Made by a program: the position numbers and the translations under genes
The notes under the pieces: generated by a model
The model's input: the letters and a program-made list of their open reading frames with translations, nothing else
What the model was told of the DNA's origin: nothing
Databases searched by the model: none
From: Diphasiastrum complanatum
Taxonomy: Eukaryota > Streptophyta > Lycopodiopsida > Lycopodiales > Lycopodiaceae
Reading direction: 5' to 3'
NCBI GenBank assembly: GCA_029204225.1
Contig: CM055093.1
Span: 516,668 to 580,667, forward strand
DNA length: 64,000 nucleotides
Shown here: piece after piece, positions 46,452 to 56,990 of the stretch
Layout of the letters: each line of letters starts with the position of its first letter
How positions within the stretch are numbered: the first letter of the stretch is position 1

Positions 46452-47636
46452 ATGTCAGAGGAAATGGCACGGACGAAACAAACGGCTAGAGATCCTAGAG
46501 TGACTGCATTGCTCCATAGGGATGCACTAGCCACCCTCGATGAGACAGAGAGACGGGAGAGTAGAAGCAGGAGTAGGAGTCGCAGCCCTATAGCGTCTCA
46601 GGAAGATCCGGCCACTCAGCGTGAAGCTAAGGAGGACATGGCCCATACAGCAGCTGCACAGGAGGACCAGACTGAGCAACAGCAGCAAGAAGACCAGCAG
46701 CAGCAGCAGCAGCTAATACGAGAAAAAATCCCTTCCCTGACGGCAACTGAGCGGGAGGAAACAATGAAGTTCCTAGATGAGGAGCTTGCGGCATCGGATG
46801 AGTTGTCGGTTCTGAATGATTCTTTCTTCGACCCATTTCCACCAGCAATGGGCATGGACACATCAAATTTAGGCATATCGGGGGACACCACACCCACCGT
46901 GTCACCTCCAAGTCACGGCCCGGTGATGGGTCCGATGATGTCGTTGCTGGTGGGTGGTTCTGATGAGGGCACCCCGATGTCGAACACAACAAGGATGAAG
47001 TAGAAGGCGACCCATAGATGGTCAGAGAGAGAAGCACACGAGCGAAAAAGAAAGAATCCTCGCAAGACAGGGTCTACATCAAAGCGACGGAACCCTGCAG
47101 CTCAGCAGCCATCACCACTGCCCACACCGCCAACATCGCCTCCACCGCCTCCACCTCCACCGCCTCCGCCCCCACCGCCTCCACCACCACCTCCACTACC
47201 ACCACCACCTCCATCGCCTCCAAGTTCTTTCGCAGCTGGCCCAAGTAGGACCGTAGAGCGTCGCAGGGATAGGTCGGCCCCTCGTGCAGCACCATGGGCT
47301 GGAAAGGAGCTCCGTAGGATGCAGCCACCACCTCCTCGACCGCGTAGGAAGCACAGGATCGCAAAGTGGCTCCAGGATATACAGAGTTATCAGAAGTCCG
47401 TAAAATTTTTGATTCCTAGGGCCCCTTTTGTGAGGCTTGTAAAAGAAATAGTCGATGAATTTTCCTTGGCGAACAGAGTTACGGCAGATGCGGTGTCCAC
47501 AATACAAGAGTCTGCGAAAATGTACCTAACGCAGCTCTTTGAGGACTCATTTTTGTGTGCAGTGCACGGGAAGAGAGTCACAATACTCCCGAAGGATCTC
47601 CACCTAGCTAGAAGGCTAAGGAGAGAGTGGAATTAA
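46452..47636 (+). CDS. Element-associated histone H3-like protein with giant N-terminal insert (CENH3-like)
   Basis: An ATG at 46464 opens with MARTKQTAR, the exact start of histone H3 (46452 adds MSEE in front). An RS-rich stretch (RSRSRSRSP), Gln/Glu runs, an acidic part with NDSFFDPFPP, a basic patch (ERKRKNPRKTGSTSKRR) and about 30 prolines follow. From about residue 295 of 390 comes a full H3 fold: WLQDIQSYQKSVKFLI (alpha N), APFVRLVKEIVDEF (alpha 1), SLANRVTADAVSTIQES (loop 1/alpha 2), YLTQLFEDSFLCAVHGKRVT and ILPKDLHLARRLR (alpha 3). The wording VTADAVSTIQE is closer to plant CENH3 (T-A-E-A-L) than to canonical H3. One in-frame TAG (47001-47003) splits the tail from the fold. It could be removed by an 81-nt GT-AG intron (46923-47003, phase 0), though the acceptor lacks a pyrimidine tract. 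GC content is well above its neighbours. A nuclear, nucleosomal role is inferred. Confidence 0.8.
47101..47225 (+). repeat. Proline-codon (CCN) repeat within the histone-like gene
   Basis: A trinucleotide-like run of CCA/CCG/CCT codons encodes about 30 prolines interrupted by Thr, Ser and Leu. It sits between the basic patch and the histone fold. Confidence 0.85.
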
Positions 47637-47911
47637 AAATATCATGTCCATGATTTTATTTATAATATACTAAAGATTTGGTGTCAAGTATCTTGCATAA
47701 TTTCAGGTTGTGTGAATGCAAATTGTTGTGATTGAGTTTGATATCTGATTTCAGTACTGTTTATGTGAATGCAGTCATTTGAAAATTTTAGTATCATTTA
47801 TGTGAATGCAGTGATTTAAAATTTTCAGTACTATGGGAATGGTAGTTTCTTTAACCATGTTGTAGATAAGATAGGTTTCCGTGTCGTGGCATGGAAATCA
47901 CGCCAAGGCGC

Positions 47912-47950
47912 GACCAGGGCCTGTTTGACCAGGTCAAACGGGCCCTGGTC
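47912..47950. repeat. Near-perfect 39-nt palindrome between converging genes
   Basis: GACCAGGGCCTGTTTGACC (47912-47930) is followed after one base by its inverted copy GGTCAAACGGGCCCTGGTC (47932-47950), pairing 18 of 19. Outside the arms, TGGCATGGAAATCACG (from about 47887) and TGGCATGAAAATCACG (from about 47957) form a direct repeat. It lies between the 3' ends of genes H and X and could extrude as a cruciform or act in 3' end formation. Confidence 0.8.
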
Positions 47951-48100
47951 GTGCCCTGGCATGAAAATCACGTCACGTAAAAAGAGGAGAAATCTTTATC
48001 AGAAAAAAAAATTAAATTCTAAATTCAATAAATAAGCACATCATATAATGACAACAGAGAATTAGGAGAGTCTACAAGAAAAAAAGAACAAAATCTTTAT

Positions 48101-49571
48101 TCACATTTGATCCATTTTCTTCAGAGAGGACTTCAGCTTCTCTGATCGCTTCTCTGATGACAGTACTGGTTTTAACATTTCTAATGCTAATTTAGGAGCA
48201 TCTCCCTCAGCCTTATAAGGGCCAATTAAACCCGAGAGAATGAGCCGGGTCTCGAATCCAGGGCAGAAATCATTCAAAACGGCTTTTCGGAGGACACAGT
48301 AAGCCTTTGGCGCTGACGGTGACAAGTCCAGCTCACCAATGTGCTTGGAGAGTGCTTTGCATTAAAGAAGCTCTATCTGTCCATCTGGGCTGTACTTGTT
48401 GCTGAAGCAGAAAATAAAGTTGTTGGGCAAGTTCCCAATGTAGTGGGCCATAGACCTGTCCAAAGTTCCTGCTTCAACTTTCTCCCGAGAGCCACCCCTT
48501 CGCATTGCAAATGTATCAAGCTCCACTGCATCCTGCATTTGGTTCAAATTAATGCAAAATGAGTATAATGAAGATAAACAAACATAACAAACACACGCAA
48601 GTTCAATTGTTGGGTCAGACTTGTCTGGGTGCCTTCATCAATGTCTTCGGTTTGCGCAAGGTTAATTCCTTTGCCTTTGTACTTCACGTCAGCAGTTTTT
48701 TCTTTGAGTACCTCGAATGGCCTCGTTTGAACTGGTGGTGTTTGAAGCGTTTCAATTGGCAAAGCACCCTTGCCAGTGCTTGTTCGGTGGTGTCCATGTC
48801 ATGCCCGATCAGCTTCTCATACGTGTCGTTGGGCTGGGTGTGGTCGAAAGTGGAACTGCCATTCTGCAAATTTACCAATGCTGCCAGCATCTCATCTTCT
48901 CGCAAGCCGAGAATATGTTGCAAGTCATGCATGAACACATACTCCTGCCCATCAATGATGATTGGAGCAAGGCCATGGATTCGAAGCACGACATCATCAG
49001 ACTCATCTATATCTTCTGCCTCCGCTGATGTGGATGCACCTGTTGCCTCTTGCGCAGCCAAGATTGCTTCGTGCTCCGCAGATAAATCTTCCTCTTCACC
49101 CGGGTTGTTCATCTTGTTCACCTACTCACTAGGATTGTGTTTGTTGTTGGCCACAGTCGTTTGAAACTCATTAATCAAAAAAATAACAGTAATCTCACCG
49201 GATAGAAACTTCTTTCCTACACTTTCAAGATCAAAAGTTTTCAGCTGATCCTTCGTCAGCTCCAAGTAATGATCGTTACCCAAGTGACTAATAAATCTGT
49301 TGAGACGAGTGATAAAGGGTCTATCTCCTTTCCATATATAACTAAGCAAGTTATATGGAATCCACATGATAGTTGAGCCAAGAATTTGTATGGCATAAGG
49401 CTTCAAAGTTTCATCTATATACTCACTCACGTACGTGAATGCATCCGTATTAGCCCGTAGAGTGGCAAGCGTGTCTATTCTACCGGTAAACATACAATAA
49501 ATACGATCTAACTGATCTAAAAACTCTGTGGGGGCTAGCAGATTGGCCAACTCTATTTTAGGGGACGACAT
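48101..49571 (-). pseudogene. Gene X copy in element C: acidic protein of unknown function
   Basis: It starts MSSPKIELANLLAPTEFLDQ at 49571. A helical domain follows (LSYIWKGDRPFITRLNRFI). An in-frame TAG at 49124-49122 is followed by a Glu/Ala/Asp-rich part (GEEEDLSAEHEAILAAQEAT, AEAEDIDESDDVVLRIHGL). A frame change near 48760 leads into ALPIETLQTPPVQTRPFEVL. An intron of about 75 nt then ends at ATGCAG, followed by DAVELDTFAMRRGGSRE at about 48533. A stop after QIELL precedes KALSKHIG and the final open piece (48325-48101, ending LKSSLKKMDQM). The last exons match gene X of element B. The stops and frame change make it a probable pseudogene unless some are intronic. Confidence 0.5.
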
Positions 49572-49696
49572 TGTTATGCAACTAAGAACACTAATTGACC
49601 AGCAAACTAGTAGTCTAATTGAACAAGACAAGCTAAATTATGAGGAAACAAATTTCAACAAAGCAAAAAGTGACAACAAAATGAAAACCCCCACTC

Positions 49697-49703
49697 TTAT
49701 ATA
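49697..49703 (-). promoter_or_regulatory. TATA box of gene X in element C
   Basis: On the minus strand the sequence reads CTCTATATAAGAGTGGGGG, 126 nt before the ATG at 49571. Both its wording and spacing match the histone-like gene's promoter. Confidence 0.55.
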
Positions 49704-49836
49704 GAGGGACGTGTATCCAAAAATAGATATTATTATAAAACCAAATAAAATAATTTCTATTTATAACAACAATCCAATTCGGCAGTAATATTTATCACAA
49801 AGGAATATTCGAATTACAATTCAACATAAATTGTTT

Positions 49837-52527
49837 CTATTCCATCTCATCAGTTTCCGTAGTTTCTCTAGCGTTGTTTTCCAAAACATTGGATGTTGGT
49901 GTCCTCGACATCCATCTCTTTCCAACTCGGACTCTAGACATCCTCCATTCTTGATGCCTTGTTCTAGCATTAGAGGATTGCCATGTTGTCTTTCTGACTG
50001 AATTTGAATTGGAGATCATTGAACACAACTCTTCAGTTCTTGTGTTTTGAAAGTGTCCTTGGCCCAAAACTCCTCTGTAAAACCATTGGAATATCTCAAC
50101 CAATGCATTGCTAAGACCCTTTCCTCCGCCATGCCGTGAATTTTTGAAATACGCAGCCTTTGCCCTGTAATGACTCTTTTCCATGCCTTGCGTATTCCAA
50201 ATAGCTAATGATCCATAGGTTTTCATAAACCAAGGTCCATGAGCATAGAAGATGTGTTGTTCATAGAAAATTTGTATTAGTTTAAATCTTTACAAATACA
50301 TAAATATGAAAGTAAAAAATATGAGACACACATACCATATAGTGAGTTATGTGTGTTTCTCCCCATGCATCGATCATCAATTCAGTAAATGTTTTGACTT
50401 CTCTTGCGTACCTATCCAAATCTTCATCTCTCACAATCTTTTTGTTGATAGTTTGTGACAAGGCATCAAATGCTTGCCAAACCTTAGCACGTGTACTTGC
50501 CATGCGAGGATCTGAGCCAATATTTGTTGTGCATTGACATATTTTCCTCCAGTACTCCCATCCAACACTGCTTTCATGTGTAGTATGATTTGACAATAGG
50601 TGTCTCGCTTTCGCACCACCCATTCAAACTTTTGCTGGAACATCTTGCGTTTTTCCACTCATCTCAACGTCTTTGGTAAGACTCACGTGGCCCCCGTGCA
50701 ATCCCATATCAGATAAAATTATCTCTAGATTTCTAATGCTAACATCTGCTCTTGATTTGGGCTGCATGTTCCATGCGTAACAACAATGCAAAAATAATAA
50801 TTTGTCAAGTATTCGTAATTCACCATGCATTGTGCAAAAATGGACTCTTTCGAGAGGAATGTTCAACACAGGCTCCAAGCTTTGTCTAGATTGTGCCTAT
50901 TTGGTGCAAGACGTTGGTTGCAATTCAAAATACTTTTGTTCCGCCCAGATTCAAACATACAATATATACAAAAATTCTTTGCATTTGCACCGAGACCACA
51001 ACCGTACATGCATTTCAAAGTCTTCAAATCAGCAGCTAGGTGCCATTCTACAGCAAAGCTTTCTCCTTCAACAATGAGCAATTTGCCTTCATTTTGTGCA
51101 TGTATTATCTTAGATATACTACATTTTTCAAATAGCCACTCCAGTACGTCGTGAGACTCCTTAGGAACTTCAAATGCAGCTATCCACCATATGTAATTTT
51201 CGGATTGCACGCTAAATTCTTTACAATAACTTCCGCCAAACTGTTGCAATTCACGATTCATCAAGGTGATTGTGACACGTTCAAGTTTACGCCCTTTTAC
51301 GATTTCTACTTCGTCCAACTTAATAACACATATAACTTTACCTCCGCAATCTGTAAAACAGAAATTCCATTACTAAAACATATCAGTTGAAGAAAAGCAT
51401 ACAATTGAAAACCGAAATCCACAGTAAATGTTCTTACCATTTGTTCTAACTTCGTAATGTCGGATCATCATCGCTTGGACCTTTTCCAGATCTAAGAATA
51501 TATTATTGCCTTGATGATAACGAAAACATGTCGGAGGTCCTTTCTTCTTATTGGTTACTGTAAAAGAATCCTCAATATGTTGAAACTCTCCTAATTCAGA
51601 GAGCAATATCGAATTGCATTCTTGTTTGGCGGATTCGACAAGTTTATAAGTAGGTATTATTTGATGGCGTTTTAATCCATTTTTGTCAGAGCGTTTCATA
51701 TACTTCTTCAAAGCTCCATACCCCTTGCGACTCACACCTCCTTGGTCACATGCGTACACCATCTCTTTAACATTTGGATTTGGCTTGAACTTGTCGACTA
51801 GCTTTTTGGCAATTCTCAAGCGAATTGAATCACTTGTTTCATCTTCCACAATCTTAATCAAATCTTTACCCTTCAAAAAATATTTCATATATTTTCCGGC
51901 AATAAAATCTTTTCCAACCGTCTTTTTCAAGAACTCTTTTGTGTCCCTCATACGTCTTTTACTGGCACCACCACCTGGTGCCAAAGCTTCTAGTTTGTGT
52001 CTCTTAGTGTTTTCATTTTCTGCTTGCTGATCCATCGAGACTCTACGCTTTTGTTGTAAGCCATATGTTTTCCTCTAAAATATATTGATTGAAGATTGCA
52101 ATTCTTCAATTTTTGCGACAAAACTGGCAAGCTCTATTTTCAAACCATTTATCTCCTGCTCCAATTTCATATTTATTCCATGCAATGACTTTAAATTGTC
52201 ATTCATACTCAATATATGAATGTTTGTCGTATTTGCCAATGTCTCAGCTTGAATTCTTCGAGAATCCATTGCTTGACAATAGCCAAGCAGTCCATTCCGA
52301 CCATCCCCAACGAACTTTAACAAACTATGTACATCAGAAAATTTAGGAGGAGCATCTACCAGTGGATTATGAGGGTATAAATAACCTCTTACCCATAGGT
52401 CAATATGTTTTTTTCTTTCTAATCTCCAACAATGCATGTCATACGGATTTAAGTTAACACCCCATGCAGCTTTGGTGGTCGCATAATCCTTCTCTAACTT
52501 CACATGTAAGTGATACTTGGTTGTCAT
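49837..52527 (-). pseudogene. Gene T copy in element C: candidate DDE-type transposase
   Basis: Exon 1 (52527 to about 52075) starts MTTKYHLHVKLEKDYATT and has HIDLWVRGYLY, GLLGYCQAM and a coiled coil, parallel to copies A and B. Exon 2 (52035-51439) ends at a GTAAGA donor. Exon 3 starts after TTTTACAG at about 51353 and holds IKLDEVEIVKGRKLERVTI (first acidic motif), WHLAADLKTLKCMYG and FCIYCMF (second motif and CxxC). A frame change at about 50890 leads to EPVLNIPLERVHFCTMHGEL and GLHGGHVSL. An in-frame TGA at 50626-50624 precedes GGAKARHLLSNH. The exon ends THYM at 50336 before GTATGT. The last exon (from 50256) holds IWNTQGMEKSHYRAKAAYF, the third acidic motif. Its acceptor reads AA instead of the AG of B and B'. 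Three to four lesions make it a pseudogene. Confidence 0.7.
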
Positions 52528-52570
52528 CTTGAAGATGTCGAATTTTCCAAAAGAATGTATGTAGAACATT

Positions 52571-53151
52571 ACAATATACCTTAATCAAATGGTGTCAAAG
52601 TTCAATGTGAACTAACCATGATATAAGCTTTATTAGGCATATACTAGTTTCCATCCCTAGGGTCCTATTTTAGTTAGGACAATGAAAGGTCGTCTTATAC
52701 TAACCCTACTCTAGTTGTAATTTGTAACTTACCTATTAGTTGCCTATTATAGTCTATGCAAATAACCTACAATAGTCTATGAAAATGAGACCTACATTTA
52801 GGCCTTAACTCTTGCTCACCTTGTATGGTAACCCAAGGTAAAGGTGGCACGTAGGATTGATTAGCACTAAATTAATTATGATTAGAAAACTTGTTTAGGC
52901 AAGGAAGAGGCCCTTTTTGAGTCCAAAAAGGGCCCTAATGCTTATGCTAAATCAACTTTTAAAATACATAACCCATGTAATTGTCTAAAGTCTAGCTTTA
53001 TTCAACATCAATATAATTTATGATTGTCTAAAATCTAACTTTAATACAATGGCCAAAATTGGCCTAACACCTAGATAGTGGGATAGCTAGTTCTTGCATC
53101 CTTTCTATTGTGTATCCATTCTTATATAATCAATCTCTTGTTTAGAGGAAG
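52571..53151 (+). other. Spacer, probable LTR/leader of the following copia element
   Basis: No coding signal is seen. A local inverted repeat, AGGCCCTTTTTGAGTCCAAAAAGGGCCC, spans about 52909-52936. A duplicated word (TTTATGATTGTCTAAAATCTAACTTTA-like) is present at about 52980 and 53018. It is placed as copia 5' sequence by position only. Confidence 0.35.
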
Positions 53152-56100
53152 ATGGCATCAATAAATGCTTACCTTTTGGATTCTAGTGATAATTTTGAGC
53201 AAATCAAACTATTCCACATGGAAATTAAGAATGAAATCAATCCTTGTAATGAAAGATTTGATGGACATAGTGAGTGGTGAGGAGCATGATCCCATCCACC
53301 CTCAAGAATCCACTAGATACAAGAAGAGGTGCAAACTAGCCCTCCATTGTATCAAAATGAATGTAGCCAATGAACTCCTAAAGGAAGTAGGAGAGTGTTC
53401 CTTGGCCCAAGAGGCTTGGGAATCCCTTCAAAACGTGTATGAGTCAAAGAACACTACAAGGTTTCTTGCTTTAAAACATCAAATTTTTCAAAGCTACCAA
53501 AAGAAGGGAGAGAATGCTTATTCATATGTTCCAAGGGTCAAGGAATTAAACAAAGAGCTCTCCTTTATTGGAGAATCTATAAAGGAGGAATAGCTTGTAC
53601 AGCTAATCTTGAATGGCCTTTGTGTAAATCTCTCTAACTTGGTGCAAGGATACTCTATAATGAGCAAGTGGCCATCCCTTGATGACCTCCAAGGAGTCCT
53701 CATGGCCGAGGAGAATAGGGGGCAACACTTCAATGCAAGGATGGATAGGCTTTCTATCCATGATGGAGATGATCAGGCACTCTTCATCAAGAGCAAGGGC
53801 AAGACCAAGATCAAGGGGGCTACATTCAAGAAAAACCAAGAAAGGAATAAAGATCAAGATGGATCTTCAAATTCAACTCCAAGCAAGGCCAAGAAGGACA
53901 AGTCCAAGATCAAGTGCTACTATTGTAGCAAGATGGGGTAGTATAGCTCGGAATGCTTCGAGAAAAATCAAGAAAAAGGGCAAGGAAATATCAGCCAAGA
54001 GGGGACAGTCCACAAGAAGACTCACTAATGATGTCAAGCTTCTCTTCATCAAGTTTCAAAGGGGAAGATCCATGGTGGATAGATAGTCGGGCAAGTTCCC
54101 ACATGACAAGCAAGAGGGAGTACTTTTCAACTCTTTTGTCTTATAAAGGGCCTATCAAGTCTATTTTTACAACAAATGATAATATTTGTAAGGTATAAGG
54201 AGTAGTTCCATCCCCTTGTGCTTAGGATCCTAAAAAAGAGTCAATATTGATGGATTTTTGTACATTCCTAGCATCACTAAGGATCTACTTAGTGTTGGGC
54301 AAATGGTTGATAATAACTTTTGTGTGGAATTCACTTAAAATGATTGTTACATAAAGAAGAAAGGAAAAGTTATTGCCCTCTTGAGCTAATACATTCAAAT
54401 GTTTACTTTGCTAGCACTAAGTCAAATGGTAGAGCTTCAATGTTTGTAACTTTCGTAGATGACTTTTCAAGATATTGTTAGGTTTTCCTACTTTCTTCCA
54501 AGGCTCAAGTATATGAAACCTTTGTCAAGTTCAAAAATTTTGTTGAGAAGCATCATTATCCAAGCATCTAGAAGTGATAATGGAGGAGAGTACATATCCA
54601 ATAAGTTTAAAGATCTTTTTGAGGAAGGGGGAATCAAGAAGGAGCTATCTTGTCCCTACACACTCAACAAAATGGGGTGGCCGAGAGGAGAAATAGAACA
54701 TTATGTGATTGTTCTAAAGCCTTGAGATTAGGTGCATGCTTGCCAAAGCCATTTTGGGGTGAGTCACTAACTTGTGCCAACTATTTGATCAATAGAGTCT
54801 CATGTAGATCTATTGATGGTAAAACTCTTTATGAAGTTTTGTATGGAAGAAAGCCTAATCTTACGCACTTGAAAGTCTTTGGATTTACTTGATATGTGCA
54901 TGAACCTTTGGAGACAAGGACAAAGGAGGATCCATCATCAACAAAGGGGATCATGCTCAGGTATGGCAACTCAAGCAAGGGATACAAGGTATATCTTCCA
55001 TCCTTGGATAAGTTTGTGATGTCTAGAGATGTAATCTTTGATGACTAAAAGATGGACAAGCTTGATGATGGCTCAAACATCTCAACAATCAAGAGGATAG
55101 TGGCTGAGAATCAAGATGATCTTGATTTTGAGGAGGAGCCTAATGAGGAGCTTGAACCAAGTCAACCTATCTGTAGCGCAGGCATCCCAAAGGGAGCCGG
55201 GAACCACGACTTAGCTTCCCAGCCTTCAACTCTTGCCATCCAAACCCACTTGACATACAAGCAGCCAACTCGCCAACAACGATCAGACTTAACCAACATG
55301 AAGTTCCGAAAACCAACATTGAGATCCAACCTGGCGCCATGCCAGATCGGGGGTCCCGATGTGGGTGACTTCCCTCCAAGCAAGCCGCCCGACATACATC
55401 AAACTTAACCAACTCGAAGCTTCGTTACAAACGAGTAACATCCATTCCAAGCAAGCGGTCTGACTTACATCAGACTTAACCAACTGAAAGCTTCGTCACG
55501 AGCGCTGGAAGCCAACCTGGCGCCACGCCAGACTGGACAGCCATAAACAGGTAACATCCACCCAAGCAAGCCATCCAACTCAGCCGACAGGTTAGAGCCC
55601 GTTCCCCAAGAGCTTAACCCATTCACGTTCATGCAAGGAACACTCAGAACCACAAGCCGCGACAGATATGGAAATAACCAGTTCCTGGACCAAATGGTCC
55701 CGACAGCATACCGCTGGCGCCACGGACCGAATGGTCCCGACGGCATACCGCTGGCGTCCCGGGATACGACCCTCAGCTATGTGCCAAATTAAAAATTTGG
55801 AAAGCGGCCTTACAACTGGCGCTTTTACCGAACACTGAAACCCAGAAGGTAATCAGAGTCAGTTTGAGGAAAATCCCACTTTATTGATAAATCTGAGAAG
55901 GTTACATTTCAAGTGTGTGACCGACCCTAGTCTCCGGGGCGCTAGCATGCCAAGGCGAGAGCCATGACAACATTCCAGCAAGGGAGGCTGAGACTTGGTT
56001 GGAGCTCGCCCTGAGTCGCAACCCGCACTCCCCTATAGTATTGGTGTGATTTGGCACCCCCCCTCATACCAAGCACTCTACCTAAGCTGGTAAAGCACGT

Positions 56101-56990
56101 TTTTCTCTCTCTAGGATTTTCTCTTTCTAGAAAGTCATTTTCTCTCTCTAGATTTTATTGATCCCCAGGCTTCCTTTAATCATGCCTAGATCGTGTGAGG
56201 TGATTGCACATCGATCTGAGCTCTCTGGACTTCGCTAGAACCGATCAAAGATTTTCAGCCATAGGAACTTGGCGCCGGCTGGATTCTGGTCACAGTGGCG
56301 CCGGGAGCGGCGCCGGCGCCGTTGGCGCCGGGAGCAGCAGGGGCGCTGCTGGCGCCGGGGACATAGCTGGCGCCTATGGCGCCGGAAGTAAAGCTTGTAA
56401 AGGTAGCTTTACAACACTATCACACCTAGAACTTCATCAAGGGTAAGTATGGAGCCAACAAGGCTCACATATCCAAGCAAGGGGTATCAAGACGAGGTTA
56501 ATCCATCAACTTCTTTGCCCTTCTGTCAAGTTTTGATGAACCTTCAAGAGTAGAAGATGCTTTGAGTTCAAAAGAATGGTACCAAGTTATGCTAGATGAG
56601 TATAATGTTTTAATGGATAATGGCACTTAGATCCTCGTTGATAGACCTTCTAAGAATGCAATAGGATGTAAATGGGTGTTCAAACTCAAGCTAAATTCAA
56701 ATGGAAGCATAAGCAAACACAAGGCAAGGTTAGTTCCCAAAGGATATGCCCAAGTGAAGGGCATAGATTATGTGGAGACATGAGGTTAATTCTTGCTCTT
56801 GCCTCTCATTTTGGATGGATGCTTTGTCAAATGGATGTGTCAAATGCATTTCTTAATAGTTTCAAGCCTCTAGGTCTTGGAATTCTAGAATCAATGTTAG
56901 ATGCTAAGATCCAATCTACACTAGATTTAGATCAAAAAATGTGATTAAAATGGAATGAGAGAAAGGATTTAACTCATTTCAACATTTAGG
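53152..56990 (+). mobile_element. Degenerate copia retrotransposon, interrupted by a solo LTR
   Basis: The gag is in pieces (53165-53593 and 53609-53941), with NYSTWKLRMKSILVMKDLMD, AQEAWESLQNVYESKNT and a damaged zinc knuckle (CYYCSKMG then a stop). A protease start (DPWWIDSRASSHMTSK) lies near 54070-54110. Integrase pieces follow (SRSDNGGEYIS, then QQNGVAERRNRTL and LGACLPKPFWGESL) to about 54892, and a linker to about 55171. After the inserted LTR, a reverse transcriptase start is seen at about 56510-56770 ([29 protein letters not shown]). Stops are frequent. The copy decayed after insertion. Confidence 0.85.
55172..56469. repeat. Solo LTR (1298 bp) inserted in the copia element
   Basis: The segment starts TGTAGCGCAGG and ends GGCTCACA (TGT/ACA ends). 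TATC flanks it on both sides (55168-55171 and 56470-56473), and joining the flanks restores the copia reading frame. It is much more GC-rich than the host. It holds several CTGGCGCCA-type words and a dense cluster of GGCGCC at about 56269-56384. No internal coding region is present, so it is a recombined solo LTR. Confidence 0.75.

Larger units (their letters stand above)
45090..52600. mobile_element. Element C: most complete copy, genes G, H (histone), X and T
   Basis: Gene order is G (plus), histone H3-like H (plus), X (minus), T (minus), so two divergent pairs point inward. G and T match the genes of element A, and X matches element B. Limits are approximate: an LTR/leader fragment ends near 44690 on the left and a copia element starts by about 53150 on the right. 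No clear terminal repeats were found here. C differs strongly in sequence from A and B (T is recognisable only at the protein level), so it is a different subfamily. Confidence 0.55.

Noticed and set aside
46616-47037. Antisense open frames across the histone-like gene
   Set aside because: They are shadows of the Gln-, Ser- and Pro-rich codons and show no domain; the plus frame has the histone fold.
46452-47636. An ordinary host CENH3 or H3 gene
   Set aside because: Not fully excluded, but the very long inserted tail and the neighbouring element genes G, X and T are unlike any host H3 I know.
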